A stretch of 64,000 nucleotides of DNA from DATAZK01 sp963731205 (GTDB lineage Bacteria; Actinomycetota; Actinomycetes; Frankiales; Frankiaceae). The notes under the pieces were generated by a model. It was not told the origin of the DNA, searched no databases, and saw only the letters and a program-made list of their open reading frames with translations. Below, in pieces: positions 27,089 through 35,347 of the stretch. Numbering within the stretch: the stretch's first letter is position 1; each line of letters begins with the position of its first letter. The position numbers and the translations under genes are program-made. Location of the stretch: assembly GCA_963731205.1 (NCBI GenBank), contig CAVSUJ010000002.1, forward strand, positions 186,001 to 250,000, in the 5' to 3' direction.

Positions 27089-27733
27089 TCAGCGGCGCCA
27101 GAAGAAGTGATGCGTGACCCCGCTCGGGCTCGGGATCCTCTCCAGGTGAAAGCGGTCGGTCAGCTCCTCTGGCGTCTCCCACAGCCGCTCGCCGCTGCCG
27201 AGTTGCAACGGCGCCACGGCGACGTGCAACGTGTCGATGAGGTCGGCGGCCAGGAACTCCCGCACCGTGGCCACACCCCCGCCGATGCGAACGTCCTTAC
27301 CGTCGGCCGCCTCGAACGCCTGCGCCAGCGCCTCTTGCGGCGTCGCATCGACGAAATGGAACGTGGTGTCCGAAAGCGTGAACGCCGGCCGCACGTGGTG
27401 CGTCAGCACGAAAACCGGTGTGTGGAAAGGCGGTTCGTCACCCCACCAGCCCTGCCAGTCCTCGTTCTCCCACGCTCCGCGCTGCGGGCTGAACTTGTTG
27501 CGGCCCATGATCTCGGCGCCGATGTTGTTGGCGAAGTCACGCGCGCAGTAGTCGTCGAGACCGTAGGTGCCGCCGGGTTGCGTCCGGTTGGCGAAGTGAG
27601 CGGTCTTGAAGATCCATGACAGGAGCTCCCCCGGATTGGCATGGCCGAAGGGGTGCTCGAGGCTCTGTCCCTCGCCGGCGCCGAACCCGTCGCTGGAGAC
27701 CCCGAAGTTCTGTACGCGAACGAGTTGCTTCAT
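27089..27733 (-). CDS. RibD C-terminal / dihydrofolate-reductase-like protein
   Basis: 214 residues with a DHFR-like fold: QNFGVSSDGFGAGEGQ at the N-terminus, GAEIMGRNKFSP, PVFVLTHHVRPAF and the late KDVRIGGGVATVREFLAADLIDTLHV. These proteins usually reduce small substrates with NADPH; few are true DHFRs. It is the last gene of an ArsR/SRPBCC/RibD-like operon and overlaps the SRPBCC gene by 4 bp. Confidence 0.85.
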   Translation of the reverse strand: MKQLVRVQNFGVSSDGFGAGEGQSLEHPFGHANPGELLSWIFKTAHFANRTQPGGTYGLDDYCARDFANNIGAEIMGRNKFSPQRGAWENEDWQGWWGDEPPFHTPVFVLTHHVRPAFTLSDTTFHFVDATPQEALAQAFEAADGKDVRIGGGVATVREFLAADLIDTLHVAVAPLQLGSGERLWETPEELTDRFHLERIPSPSGVTHHFFWRR

Positions 27734-28260
27734 GACGCGGCTCCGGCAAGACCGAGGGCGGCGTACTGGGCCTGGGCCTCAGCGAAAGCATCCCAGTCCC
27801 AGGCGATCGGACGGCCCGCGAGGCATGGCTCCAGCCGGGCGAGAGAGGCGTGCAGCCCGACGACGTAACCGTTGTCGATGGCAGCGGAGGTGTCGGTGAC
27901 GAAGTGGCTCAGCCGCAGGACACATCCGGCGTCGACAGCTTCGAGCTCCCACCGCATCACCGAACTGGGATCGACGTGGGTGTGTTCGAGCAGCACGGGT
28001 GGCTCGACGCGCAGGAACGTGCACGTGATCGTCATGGGCTCATCGCCGGTGCCGACGATCACCATCTCCCCGCCCACGCGCAGATCGACCGTGATGTCGG
28101 CGTCGAACGGCAGCCACCACTCCGACAGCCGCGCCGGGTTCGTGATCGCGTCCCAGACGTCACTGACCGGGTAGGCGAGCTGCCGTTCGAATCGGATGAC
28201 CCCACCGTCGGCGGTGCGGTCCATGGTGCCGTCGTACAGGGCGGATTCCGGAGCTTTCAT
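27730..28260 (-). CDS. SRPBCC (AHSA1-like) domain protein
   Basis: 176 residues, helix-grip fold for binding hydrophobic ligands: ERQLAYPVSDVWDAITNPARLSEWW at the start, then VDLRVGGEMVIVG and LEHTHVDPSSVMRWEL. Members of this START-like group are often paired with ArsR-type regulators, which control them. The start at 28260 overlaps the ArsR stop by 4 bp, giving a tight three-gene unit with the RibD-like gene. Confidence 0.85.
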   Translation of the reverse strand: MKAPESALYDGTMDRTADGGVIRFERQLAYPVSDVWDAITNPARLSEWWLPFDADITVDLRVGGEMVIVGTGDEPMTITCTFLRVEPPVLLEHTHVDPSSVMRWELEAVDAGCVLRLSHFVTDTSAAIDNGYVVGLHASLARLEPCLAGRPIAWDWDAFAEAQAQYAALGLAGAAS

Positions 28261-28607
28261 CGACTCTTCTCTTTCGAAGGAGGGGGGATCGGTACGGAGG
28301 TGCGCTTCAAGTGCTGCTCGAGCGCATCGAGCCGGCCGGCCCAGTGGGCGCGATAGGGCTCCAGCCACGTGTCCAGCTCCATCAGCGGCTCCGGGCGCAG
28401 CCGGTAGAACCGCCGCTGCGCATCACGGCGGACGTCGACCAGCCCGGCGTCGCGCAGCACCTTGAGATGTCGAGAGACGCCCGGCTGATGCATCCCGACC
28501 AGCTCGACCAGGTCGTTGACGGAGCACTCGCTGTCGCGGACCGCATCCAGGATGCGCCGCCGGGTCGGTTCGGCGATCGCGTCGAGGACGTCGAGAGCAG
28601 CGGGCAC
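28257..28607 (-). CDS. ArsR-family winged-helix regulator
   Basis: 116 residues from GTG 28607; a TTG at 28625 would add six residues. Winged HTH: LDAIAEPTRRRILDAV, then CSVNDLVELVGMHQPGVSRHLKVLRDAGLVDVRRDAQRRFYRL. The typical metal-binding ELCV cysteine box is absent, so this is the SRPBCC-associated type that responds to something other than arsenic. AT-rich palindromes just upstream of the start make autoregulation likely. Confidence 0.88.
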   Translation of the reverse strand: MPAALDVLDAIAEPTRRRILDAVRDSECSVNDLVELVGMHQPGVSRHLKVLRDAGLVDVRRDAQRRFYRLRPEPLMELDTWLEPYRAHWAGRLDALEQHLKRTSVPIPPPSKEKSR

Positions 28608-28615
28608 CCCTAGAA

Positions 28616-28637
28616 CATATGCCAAGACATATATATG
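28616..28637. promoter_or_regulatory. AT-rich palindromes upstream of arsR-type gene
   Basis: CATATG (28616-28621) and CATATATATG (28628-28637) lie 9-30 bp before the arsR-type start, in a marked AT-rich patch. ArsR proteins bind such AT-rich dyads overlapping their own promoter, so this is a candidate operator. Confidence 0.4.
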
Positions 28638-28745
28638 CGCAAAGAGATGTACAGTCCGGACTTTGAATTCTCAACGCCTTACCTCGCCGGGTCACTGGCG
28701 GCTTTCGGGCAACGGCCCGGCTACGCGGAACCGACCGCCAACCCT

Positions 28746-29162
28746 TTAGCCGACGAGAACGAGCCGACCTCGAAGGCCCAGCCGAGCCAGCTTCCTCCAC
28801 CGCAGGTCCGTGGTGAGCAGGAAATCGGCATCGAGCTGTATCGCCGTCGCGATGACGAGTGCGTCAGGCAGCCGGAGAGCTGCGTAACGGGCGCGCAACA
28901 TCGCGGCAGCGCGTGCGACCTTGCGATCTGCACTCGCGATGGAGATCGCCATGGCATCGAGGCCAGCATCAGCTCGAGCAACGACCTCGGGGCCTCGCTG
29001 CGCGGGTCGCACCAGGATTTCCGCGTACGCCGAAGCAGGGAGCACCAAGGCGTCACCCCGTTCGCGTCCTTCAAGCAGGGCATTGACGGCTGGCTCGTGA
29101 TGCGCGTCCCCTGCATCGAGGCCAGCAATGACAACGCCGGCGTCCAGAACCGTTAAGCCCAT
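28746..29162 (-). CDS. PIN-domain toxin, VapC type
   Basis: 138 residues. All PIN acidic residues appear present: Asp in TVLDAGVVIAGL, Glu in YAEILVRP, Asp in RLPDALVIATA and Asp in LLTTDLRW. VapC toxins are Mg-dependent RNases that cut tRNA or rRNA and are held inactive by the partner antitoxin. The start overlaps the antitoxin gene end by 10 bp, the usual antitoxin-first order. Confidence 0.88.
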   Translation of the reverse strand: MGLTVLDAGVVIAGLDAGDAHHEPAVNALLEGRERGDALVLPASAYAEILVRPAQRGPEVVARADAGLDAMAISIASADRKVARAAAMLRARYAALRLPDALVIATAIQLDADFLLTTDLRWRKLARLGLRGRLVLVG

Positions 29163-29404
29163 TCGTCGCGAAGTGCGTCGAGATCGAAGCCGTCGTACAC
29201 GCCCGTGAGCGCGCCGCTGAATTCATCAATCGGCTCGGCCACACGCTCCAGCACGACCCGCCCCGCACCGTCGGCACGAGCACGAAGCCGGTCGCCCGCC
29301 TGGAAGCCCGCCTCTTGCATGGCGTCAGCAGGGATCGTCACCTGGTGTTTGCTGCTGATGGCGGTGGTCCCGCGCCTACGGCGGTTCTTTACTGGGATAT
29401 CCAC
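29153..29404 (-). CDS. AbrB/MazE-type antitoxin, VapB-like
   Basis: 83 residues. A swapped-hairpin AbrB domain fills the first half: TAISSKHQVTIPADAMQEAGFQAGDRLRAR. The acidic C-terminus (YDGFDLDALRDEWA) should wrap the PIN toxin and fill its active site. It is expected to repress its own operon. The start lies only 127 bp from the 3' end of ssrA. Confidence 0.85.
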   Translation of the reverse strand: MDIPVKNRRRRGTTAISSKHQVTIPADAMQEAGFQAGDRLRARADGAGRVVLERVAEPIDEFSGALTGVYDGFDLDALRDEWA

Positions 29405-29471
29405 GAGTAAAGAGTACGCCGGTGTGGGCCGTTACCACCAGGGGCGGCTGCCCGTATGTGCCGCAGTCCGT

Positions 29472-29510
29472 CATCAGGCCGTCCGGACGCATCATCCGAA
29501 CGGCCTGATG
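29472..29510 (-). terminator. Hairpin downstream of ssrA
   Basis: CATCAGGCCGT and its complement ACGGCCTGATG pair over 11 bp; after one mismatch the stem extends 3 bp toward a 9-base loop. It begins 20 bp beyond the mature tmRNA 3' end on the same strand, so it is the likely ssrA terminator, although no T tract follows. Confidence 0.5.
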
Positions 29511-29530
29511 GATATCTGATGGAACGTCGG

Positions 29531-29890
29531 TGGAGGTGGCGGGAATCGAACCCGCGTCCTTCGGTACCGCAACAGGTCTTCTCCGGGCGCAGCCTGATTT
29601 TCGACCTCGGCCCCACCAATCACTCAGGCGAGTTGGTGGTTGCCCAGTCGCTGTTTGATTTTCCGTCCACCCCCGCGACCGGGTTGGACGGTGATCCTCC
29701 TAGCGACGCCAGATCCTAGGCCGGAGGCACTCCTAGGCTGACGACTTAGCTACTCGCCTCAGGCGGCGAGAGCGTAAGCAGGCTGCTCAGAATTGGCAGT
29801 TGTTTCTTGAACGGATCGTTTACGAGATAACCGTTCATCCTCGGCCCGCTTCACCTGCCCCGACATCCGAAGTCGAAGCCAGTCACCCCC
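29531..29890 (-). ncRNA. ssrA: Transfer-messenger RNA (tmRNA)
   Basis: About 360 nt. The 5' end (GGGGGTGACTGGCTTCGAC) pairs with the 3' end (CACCTCC plus discriminator A) to form the alanine-tRNA-like acceptor stem. A T-arm (GGTTCGATTCC) lies near the 3' end. The CCA is not fully encoded (CCG follows). The internal reading frame gives the degradation tag ANSEQPAYALAA followed by TGA, with the typical actinobacterial YALAA end. tmRNA with SmpB rescues stalled ribosomes and marks the broken product for proteolysis; smpB lies about 3 kb upstream on the same strand. Confidence 0.95.
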
Positions 29891-29995
29891 TGGTAGGAAA
29901 ACCCTGCTGTTGAGCGAACATCCTCCCCCGCAGCAACGCTACGGCGGCTACCCATCTTCCCAGCTCATCCCCCCGGAGTCCAGCGGGTAACCCGG

Positions 29996-30445
29996 TCAGA
30001 CCAGCCCGGCCACCGACGCCGCAACCAGGCCACCCAGCTCCCATACGTCCTCGCGCACCTGTTTGGTGAGCTGCCCCACGACCGTCAACGGCGGCCGCAC
30101 AGCGTTCCACCGCAAGCCGCCGACGATCTGTTCGATCCCGCGGATCGCGCCGCCGGTGTCGTTGCCGCCGTGGACGTAGACCCCGTACGGGCGCCCGACG
30201 GTCGCCTCCAGGCACGGGTAGTAGATCTGGTCGAAGAAGTGCTTGAGGGCGCCGCTCATGTAGCCGATGTTCGCGGGCGTCCCGAGCAGGTAGCCGTCGG
30301 CCTCGAGCACCTCGGCGGCACCGCAGGCGAGCGCCGGACGCACGACGACCTCGACTCCCTCGACCTCGCCCACCCCGCGCTTGGCCTCCTCCAACAGTTC
30401 CTGCATCGCCGGCGAGGGCGTGTGGTGGACCAGAAGGACCCGCAT
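29996..30445 (-). CDS. Flavodoxin / NADPH-dependent FMN reductase-like protein
   Basis: 149 residues from ATG 30445 (MRVLLVHHTPSPAMQELLEEA), a flavodoxin-fold start; an ATG at 30478 would overlap the upstream gene. The DGYLLGTPANIGYMSGALKHFFDQIYY segment is the FMN-phosphate and ring-binding region of flavodoxin_2/FMN reductase proteins, and GVYVHGGNDTGGA follows. Probably an NAD(P)H quinone or FMN reductase. It follows the DinB-like gene by 1 bp. Confidence 0.8.
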   Translation of the reverse strand: MRVLLVHHTPSPAMQELLEEAKRGVGEVEGVEVVVRPALACGAAEVLEADGYLLGTPANIGYMSGALKHFFDQIYYPCLEATVGRPYGVYVHGGNDTGGAIRGIEQIVGGLRWNAVRPPLTVVGQLTKQVREDVWELGGLVAASVAGLV

Positions 30446-30446
30446 C

Positions 30447-30962
30447 TCAGCGACCAGTCGCCCCGTCGATGGCTTCACGCAGCAGATCGGCGTGGCCGTT
30501 GTGACGCGCGTATTCGGCGATCATGTGTACGTACGTGAACCGCAGCGACTGCAGCTCACCGCGATGCTCGAAGGTGTCCTCGAAGGCCATTCCCGCCACC
30601 GCCTCGTCGCACAGCTTCCACTCGTTCTGCAGCCGGGCGAAATCGGCTTCCGCCGCGGCGGGATCGAGGTCGTCGAAGTCGGTGTTCTTGCCGCGGGCCG
30701 GGTCATACATCGGCTCCAGCTGCTGGCCCTGCGCCCGCTCGCGGAACCAGGTCCGCTCCACCCAAGCCAGATGACGCACCAGGCCGAGCAATGAGAGATC
30801 GGTCGACGCGATGGGCTGCGATGCCAATTGCTCGCCGGTCAAGCCGGCACAGATGTTGAGCAAGACGTTTCGCTGGTAGGCCAGGTAGGCCTCGAGGATC
30901 GGACGGTCGGCACCCGTCATGGGCCCGTCGGCGGGCGCCGGGTCGGGGACTGTCCATGTCAT
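30447..30962 (-). CDS. DinB-family (DUF664) four-helix protein
   Basis: 171 residues. DUF664/DinB-like four-helix bundle: LLGLVRHLAWVERTWFRERA carries the first metal-binding His, and YVHMIAEYARHNGHADLLREAIDG carries the later His pair. Members include mycothiol- and bacillithiol-dependent transferases, but many are uncharacterised. It is the first gene of a pair with the flavodoxin-like gene. The 222 bp upstream to 31184 hold no gene I can support. Confidence 0.85.
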   Translation of the reverse strand: MTWTVPDPAPADGPMTGADRPILEAYLAYQRNVLLNICAGLTGEQLASQPIASTDLSLLGLVRHLAWVERTWFRERAQGQQLEPMYDPARGKNTDFDDLDPAAAEADFARLQNEWKLCDEAVAGMAFEDTFEHRGELQSLRFTYVHMIAEYARHNGHADLLREAIDGATGR

Positions 30963-31184
30963 CGAGCCATGCTTTCACGAGGCGCGCTGGTCCCCGGCTG
31001 TCGCACGGCCGAGCCGCCCGACCACATGCAAAGCGATGTACTCAGGGCGTCGGCCATTGGTTCGGGCGTACAGGCAATCCGACGTAGCGAGGACGGCGTC
31101 ACATCGGTTTGTCTGTACCGCCGAAAACATGCCCACCTCCCAGCGCACATCGGATTGCGTGTGGGGGCCGACACGTGCCTTCCA

Positions 31185-32058
31185 CTAGCTGACGCCGAGC
31201 ACCGCCGCCGGCGCGCTCCAGAGCACCTGGCGCAGCCACTCGTCGCCGAGCTCGAGCCCGACGAGCGCGTCGATCTGATGCTCGTAACCGTAAGGAATGG
31301 TGGGGAAATCGCTGCCGAGCAGGACGCGACCGGCGAGGCCGAGATCGCGAAGCTCAGGCAGCCGCTCGCGCGGGAAGGGCGCCGTCGCCTCGGTGAAGTC
31401 GGTGAACGCCATCGTCGTGTCGAGCATGACGGAGGAGTACCGGGCGGCGAGGTCGAGGAAATCGGCGTAGCGCGGCAGGCCGGCGTGGGCGATGACAATG
31501 CGCAGATGTGGATGGCGGGCCAGCACGTCGCCGATCGGGCCGGCTCCCGTGAACGGCCCTGGCACCGGGCCGTCGCCGCAGTGCGTGACCACGGGAATCC
31601 CAGCATCTGCAAGGGTTCCCCAGACCTCGTCGAGCAATTCGTCGACGCGGGTCGTAGCCGCCGACTTGCAGGTGGGCCTTGAAGATCTGGGCCCCGCGCT
31701 CGATCGCCGCCGCCACGTACTCCCCCGCGCCCGGCTCCGGGTAGAACGTCGCCGACGGCACCACCTCGGGGGTCGCCTCCGCGTAGTCGAGCGCCCAGGT
31801 GCTCAGCCACTCGGCCATCTCGGCCTTGTGCGGATAGACCAACCCGGGATACGCCCGCACGCCCAGCGCGGCCAGCTCAGCGCGGCGCTCCTCCAGCGGC
31901 CAGGCGTAGGTCACCGGCCACGGGCGTCCGTAATGGCCGTCGGCGCGCTCGAAGTACGCCCACACCTTGCGCTCGACGTTGGGCGGCAGCACGTGAACGT
32001 GGACGTCGACGAGGCCCGGGAGACCGAGCTCCTGCCACGCCGGCGCGGGTGCGCTCAT
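31185..32058 (-). CDS. Amidohydrolase-2-family hydrolase (frameshifted)
   Basis: About 290 residues when joined. The N-terminal part has LPGLVDVHVHVLPPNVERK with the H-x-H metal pair. The C-terminal part has GIPVVTHCGDGPVPGPFTG, HPHLRIVIAHAGLPRY and RVLLGSDFPTIPYGY (last metal Asp). One extra base near 31644-31650 breaks the frame between VGGYDP and DELLDEVWG; dropping one C of the CCC at 31649-31651 on the minus strand restores it. The start overlaps the membrane-protein stop by 4 bp. Reaction unknown. Confidence 0.78.
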
Positions 32059-32795
32059 GCGGCTACCTGCTGCGGCTCGATCACTTCGGGCTCCTCGTCC
32101 GGGTCGCGGCGGCGACGGATCCAGCGCAGCAGCACCGGCGCGATCGCCAGCGCGGCAGCGTCGAAGAAGCAGTAGCCCCCGGCCGCTCCCGAGGGCGGAT
32201 TTCCGGTGGCAATCCAATGAAATATGGGGTTGTGCGGCTGCCAGCGCCAGGTGCCGATGGCGGTGCCGAGCAGCTCGAGATACGTCACGACGATGAAGGC
32301 CGAGGCGTACACCCGCTTGTCGCGGCCGCGCCAGAGCCACCACAGCAGGCAGCCGGCCCACAGCGCCCCGAGCACGTCGGTCTGCGGCGAGAGGAAGAGC
32401 CCCCAGAGCGCGTACGCACTCACGCCCACCGCCGCCGCCGGCACCGACCAGCGCGGCATCTTCCGGCCCAGCACGACGGCCGCCAGGTAGACCAGCCCAT
32501 GCCCGGGCGGCACGAAGCTCGGCACCTTGTCGAAGGCGTCGAGCCCCGGCCCGTGCAGCCGGTAGACGTACACGTGCAGGTAGCCGGAAAACGTGTACTC
32601 GATCAGTGACGCGTAGACCACGACCACCCCGACCGACAGCCGGGTCAGCGCGTCCTGCCCCCAGAGCAGCACCGCGAGCAGCACCCACGACGCGAGGCCG
32701 AGCAGGCGCTGCTCACCGAGCGACGCCCCGCGGTCGAGCAGCAGCACCCCCGGGATCCAGGCGATGACCGCGAGCGCGGGCGCGATGGCCGGCAA
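32055..32795 (-). CDS. Conserved integral membrane protein of unknown function
   Basis: 246 residues with about seven hydrophobic segments. Notable polar motifs between helices are EYTFSGYLHVYVYRLH, FVPPGHGLVYLAA and HNPIFHWIATGNPPSGAAGG. The conserved His, Tyr and Gly in loops suggest an enzyme or cofactor-binding membrane protein, but I do not recognise a named family. It lies between smpB (6 bp) and the amidohydrolase (overlapping) on the same strand. Confidence 0.75.
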   Translation of the reverse strand: MPAIAPALAVIAWIPGVLLLDRGASLGEQRLLGLASWVLLAVLLWGQDALTRLSVGVVVVYASLIEYTFSGYLHVYVYRLHGPGLDAFDKVPSFVPPGHGLVYLAAVVLGRKMPRWSVPAAAVGVSAYALWGLFLSPQTDVLGALWAGCLLWWLWRGRDKRVYASAFIVVTYLELLGTAIGTWRWQPHNPIFHWIATGNPPSGAAGGYCFFDAAALAIAPVLLRWIRRRRDPDEEPEVIEPQQVAA

Positions 32796-32801
32796 GCCCT
32801 G

Positions 32802-33278
32802 CTACTCCATGCCCTTACGGCGCCGGCCCATGGCACGCGCGATCTCGCGGGAGGCGTCGCGCTCCGCCAGCTGCTGGCGATGGTCGTAAGCCCGCCGGCC
32901 CTTCGCGAGCGCGATCTCGATCTTCGCCTTGCCGTCCTTGAAGTACAGCGCCAGCGGGACGATCGTCAGGCCGCCCTCTTTGGTCTTCTGGGCGAGCTTC
33001 TCGATCTCGTCACGGTGCAGCAGCAGCTTGCGCTTGCGCAGCGGGGTGTGATTGGTCCAGGTGCCCTGCGTGTACTCGGGGATGTGCAGCCCGTGGGCCC
33101 ACGCCTCGCCGCTTTCGATCTGGACGAAGGCGTCAGCGAGCGTGGCGCGCCCCATCCGCAGCGATTTCACCTCGGTGCCGGTGAGCACCAAGCCCGCTTC
33201 GTACGTATCGACGATCGAATAGTCGTGACGCGCCTTCCGGTTCTGCGCGACGACCTTGCGGCCGGTCTCCTTGGGCAC
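32802..33278 (-). CDS. smpB: SsrA-binding protein SmpB
   Basis: 158 residues. SmpB hallmarks: NRKARHDYSIVDTYEAGLVLTGTEVKSLR at the N-terminus, EAWAHGLHIPEY, the RKRKLLLHRDEI segment, and the basic C-terminal tail with KGRRAYDHRQ and GRRRKGME that enters the mRNA channel. It binds the tmRNA tRNA-like domain and delivers it to stalled ribosomes. ssrA is 3 kb further along on the same strand and ftsX lies 47 bp upstream, the common actinobacterial order. Confidence 0.97.
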   Translation of the reverse strand: MPKETGRKVVAQNRKARHDYSIVDTYEAGLVLTGTEVKSLRMGRATLADAFVQIESGEAWAHGLHIPEYTQGTWTNHTPLRKRKLLLHRDEIEKLAQKTKEGGLTIVPLALYFKDGKAKIEIALAKGRRAYDHRQQLAERDASREIARAMGRRRKGME

Positions 33279-33325
33279 CTTCCGAGCTTACGGGCGGACC
33301 GCCCGGTGCCCAGGACCAATGCCGG

Positions 33326-34327
33326 TCAGCGGCGCCGATGATTGCCGTTGGCTGAATTGGCGCCGACCAGCGGCTTCTTGGTGAGCTCTTCCAGCCCCAC
33401 TCGCGGCGGCGGGATCGACTTGCGCAGCGAACGCGACGGACGCTTGGGCTCAGCCGCATTGACGTGGCGGCGCAGGGCGATGAACGCCATGAGCGACGAC
33501 GCGCCCGCACCGGCGAGCAGCACGTAGCCGATCACTGTCCACACGTCGCCGTGCGTCAGCACCGGCGTGAATTCCTGGTGGCTGAAGCGATGGTCGATCA
33601 GCGCGACCCGCAAACCGAACAGCGCACCGCCCGCCACGATGCCGCCGGCCAGGCCCGCGATCGCGCTCTCGAGCACGAACGGCAGCTGGATGTGGAAGCG
33701 CGTCGCGCCGACGAGCCGCATGATCGAGGTCTCGCGGCGGCGGCTGTGAGCCGACATCCGGATCGTGTTGTAGAGCAGCACGAGAGTGGCGAGGCCCTGC
33801 ACCGCGGCGAGGATGTACGCCGCGAGCTGGAAACCGTGCAAGAAGCGGAAGAAGCCCTTCAGCCGTCCGCGCCAGTCCTGGACCTGGTTCACGCCCGGAA
33901 GGTGGGCGTACTCCGCGGCGGCCTTGGTGAAGTCCTGCGGGTTGACCAGCTTGACGTGATAGCTCGCCGGCAGCAGATCGGCGGTGACCCCTTGGGTCAA
34001 TTCCGGCTGGCTCTTGTAGAGCTGCTTGAACTCGGCGAACGCCTGGTCCTTGCTCTCATACGCCGCCGCCTTGACCAGCGGGTCGTGCGAGAGCTTGGTC
34101 GCGAGGGCGTCCTGCTGGTCCGACGTGATGCCGTCATTGACGTAGATGGTGAGCTCGACGCGCCCGAAAAGGTGCTGGCTGGTGATGTCGACCTGGCGGT
34201 TGAGCAGCAGGCCGGCGCCGAAGAGCGTCAGCGAGACGGCCGAGCAGAGCACGACCGCAAGGGTCATGGCGAGGTTGCGACGCAGGCCCTTGACCGCGTC
34301 GCGCAGCATGGGAAGCACGCGGGTCAT
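33326..34327 (-). CDS. ftsX: Cell division protein FtsX
   Basis: 333 residues. A cytoplasmic N-terminus (VLPMLRDAVKGLRRNLAMTLAVVLCS) leads into TM1, followed by an extracellular loop (about 45-170) and three more TMs near 190-210, 235-260 and 285-310. The MSAHSRRRETSIMRLVGATRFHI segment is characteristic. With FtsE it activates peptidoglycan hydrolases such as RipC at the septum. The ATG at 34327 overlaps the ftsE stop by 4 bp. The C-terminal tail of about 40 residues is unusually basic and Pro-rich. Confidence 0.95.
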   Translation of the reverse strand: MTRVLPMLRDAVKGLRRNLAMTLAVVLCSAVSLTLFGAGLLLNRQVDITSQHLFGRVELTIYVNDGITSDQQDALATKLSHDPLVKAAAYESKDQAFAEFKQLYKSQPELTQGVTADLLPASYHVKLVNPQDFTKAAAEYAHLPGVNQVQDWRGRLKGFFRFLHGFQLAAYILAAVQGLATLVLLYNTIRMSAHSRRRETSIMRLVGATRFHIQLPFVLESAIAGLAGGIVAGGALFGLRVALIDHRFSHQEFTPVLTHGDVWTVIGYVLLAGAGASSLMAFIALRRHVNAAEPKRPSRSLRKSIPPPRVGLEELTKKPLVGANSANGNHRRR

Positions 34328-35037
34328 GCGGTGCTCCCCACCGTGACGGCGGCGCCGCTGCCGTAGACGCCGCGCTGCTGGTCGCGCAGCAGCAGGCCGG
34401 CATCGAGTTCGATCACCCGGCGGCGCATCGCGTTGACGATGTCGGCGTTGTGAGTCGCCATGACGACGGTGGTGCCCGCCCGGTTGATGCGGTCGAGCAG
34501 TCGCATGATGCCGACGGAGGTGGCCGGGTCGAGGTTGCCGGTCGGCTCGTCGCACAGGAGCATGACGGGGCGGTTGATGAAGGCGCGGGCGATGGCCACG
34601 CGCTGCTGCTCACCGCCGGACAATTCGCCGGGCATGCGGTCTTGCTTGTCCGACAGGCCGACGAGTTCGAGCACCTCGGGAACGAGGCGCCGGATCATCG
34701 AGGCGGGCCGGCCGATCGATTCGCAGGCGAAGGCGACGTTGGCGAAGACGCTGCGATCGGGCAGCAGCCGGAAGTCCTGGAAGACGCAGCCGATCTGGCG
34801 GCGCATCGCCGGAACCTTCCACGATGAAAGACGCGTGATGTCACGGCCTGCAATGTGCACGGAGCCGGCGGTCGGCAATTCCTCGCGGAGCAGGAGGCGC
34901 AGAAAGGTCGACTTGCCCGAGCCGGAGGTGCCGACCAGAAAGGCGAACTCGCCTCGCGCGATCTCGACCGAGATGTTCGACAGCGCGGGTTTCGGATTGG
35001 CCGGGTAGACCTTGGTGACAGCTCTGAGCTCGATCAA
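34324..35037 (-). CDS. ftsE: Cell division ATP-binding protein FtsE
   Basis: 237 residues. ABC ATPase motifs in order: Walker A GTSGSGKST, Q-loop near VFQDFRLL, signature LSGGEQQRVAIARAF, Walker B VMLLCDEPTGNLD, and H-loop MATHN. The N-terminal VTKVYPANPKPALSNISVEIARGE is FtsE-like. It couples ATP hydrolysis to FtsX conformational change. The 310 bp upstream (35038-35347) hold no supported gene and must contain its promoter. Confidence 0.96.
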   Translation of the reverse strand: MIELRAVTKVYPANPKPALSNISVEIARGEFAFLVGTSGSGKSTFLRLLLREELPTAGSVHIAGRDITRLSSWKVPAMRRQIGCVFQDFRLLPDRSVFANVAFACESIGRPASMIRRLVPEVLELVGLSDKQDRMPGELSGGEQQRVAIARAFINRPVMLLCDEPTGNLDPATSVGIMRLLDRINRAGTTVVMATHNADIVNAMRRRVIELDAGLLLRDQQRGVYGSGAAVTVGSTA

Positions 35038-35347
35038 TGGGGGCCTCGACTGGTAGCGGCATACGGGCGCAAAAGATCACTTGGGCCTTCGGCGAAGCCT
35101 AAGTGGATGCACTCTCGTATCGGCGGCAAAACGCCGACGTGCAGCACGGTGCCGGGCCCCGGTCAGCTACACCCGAATGGGCTAATCCGGCGGGCACGAT
35201 CGGGGGCATTGAAATCGTTGCTCAATGTGACGGTGGTGTTCACCGGGGCTGGGGCTTATCCTTTGGTTGGGGAAGTCTCTGGCTTCGCTGGTGAGACCCT
35301 TTTGAGAATCATGTGTCGCGAGGCGATGCGCAGGTCGGAGGTGGCAC
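35038..35347. other. Intergenic region between ftsE and the zinc-ribbon microprotein
   Basis: 310 bp with divergent genes at both ends. I see a degenerate inverted repeat around 35081-35104 and no convincing open frame or RNA gene. It is expected to contain the promoters of ftsE and of the small gene at 35348. Confidence 0.5.

Noticed and set aside
29405..29530. Integrase attachment site at the ssrA 3' end
   Set aside because: No integrase gene and no second copy of the ssrA end is visible in the window.
30963..31184. Possible small gene in the 222-bp gap between the DinB-like and amidohydrolase genes
   Set aside because: No frame with a ribosome binding site or recognisable sequence; treated as intergenic.
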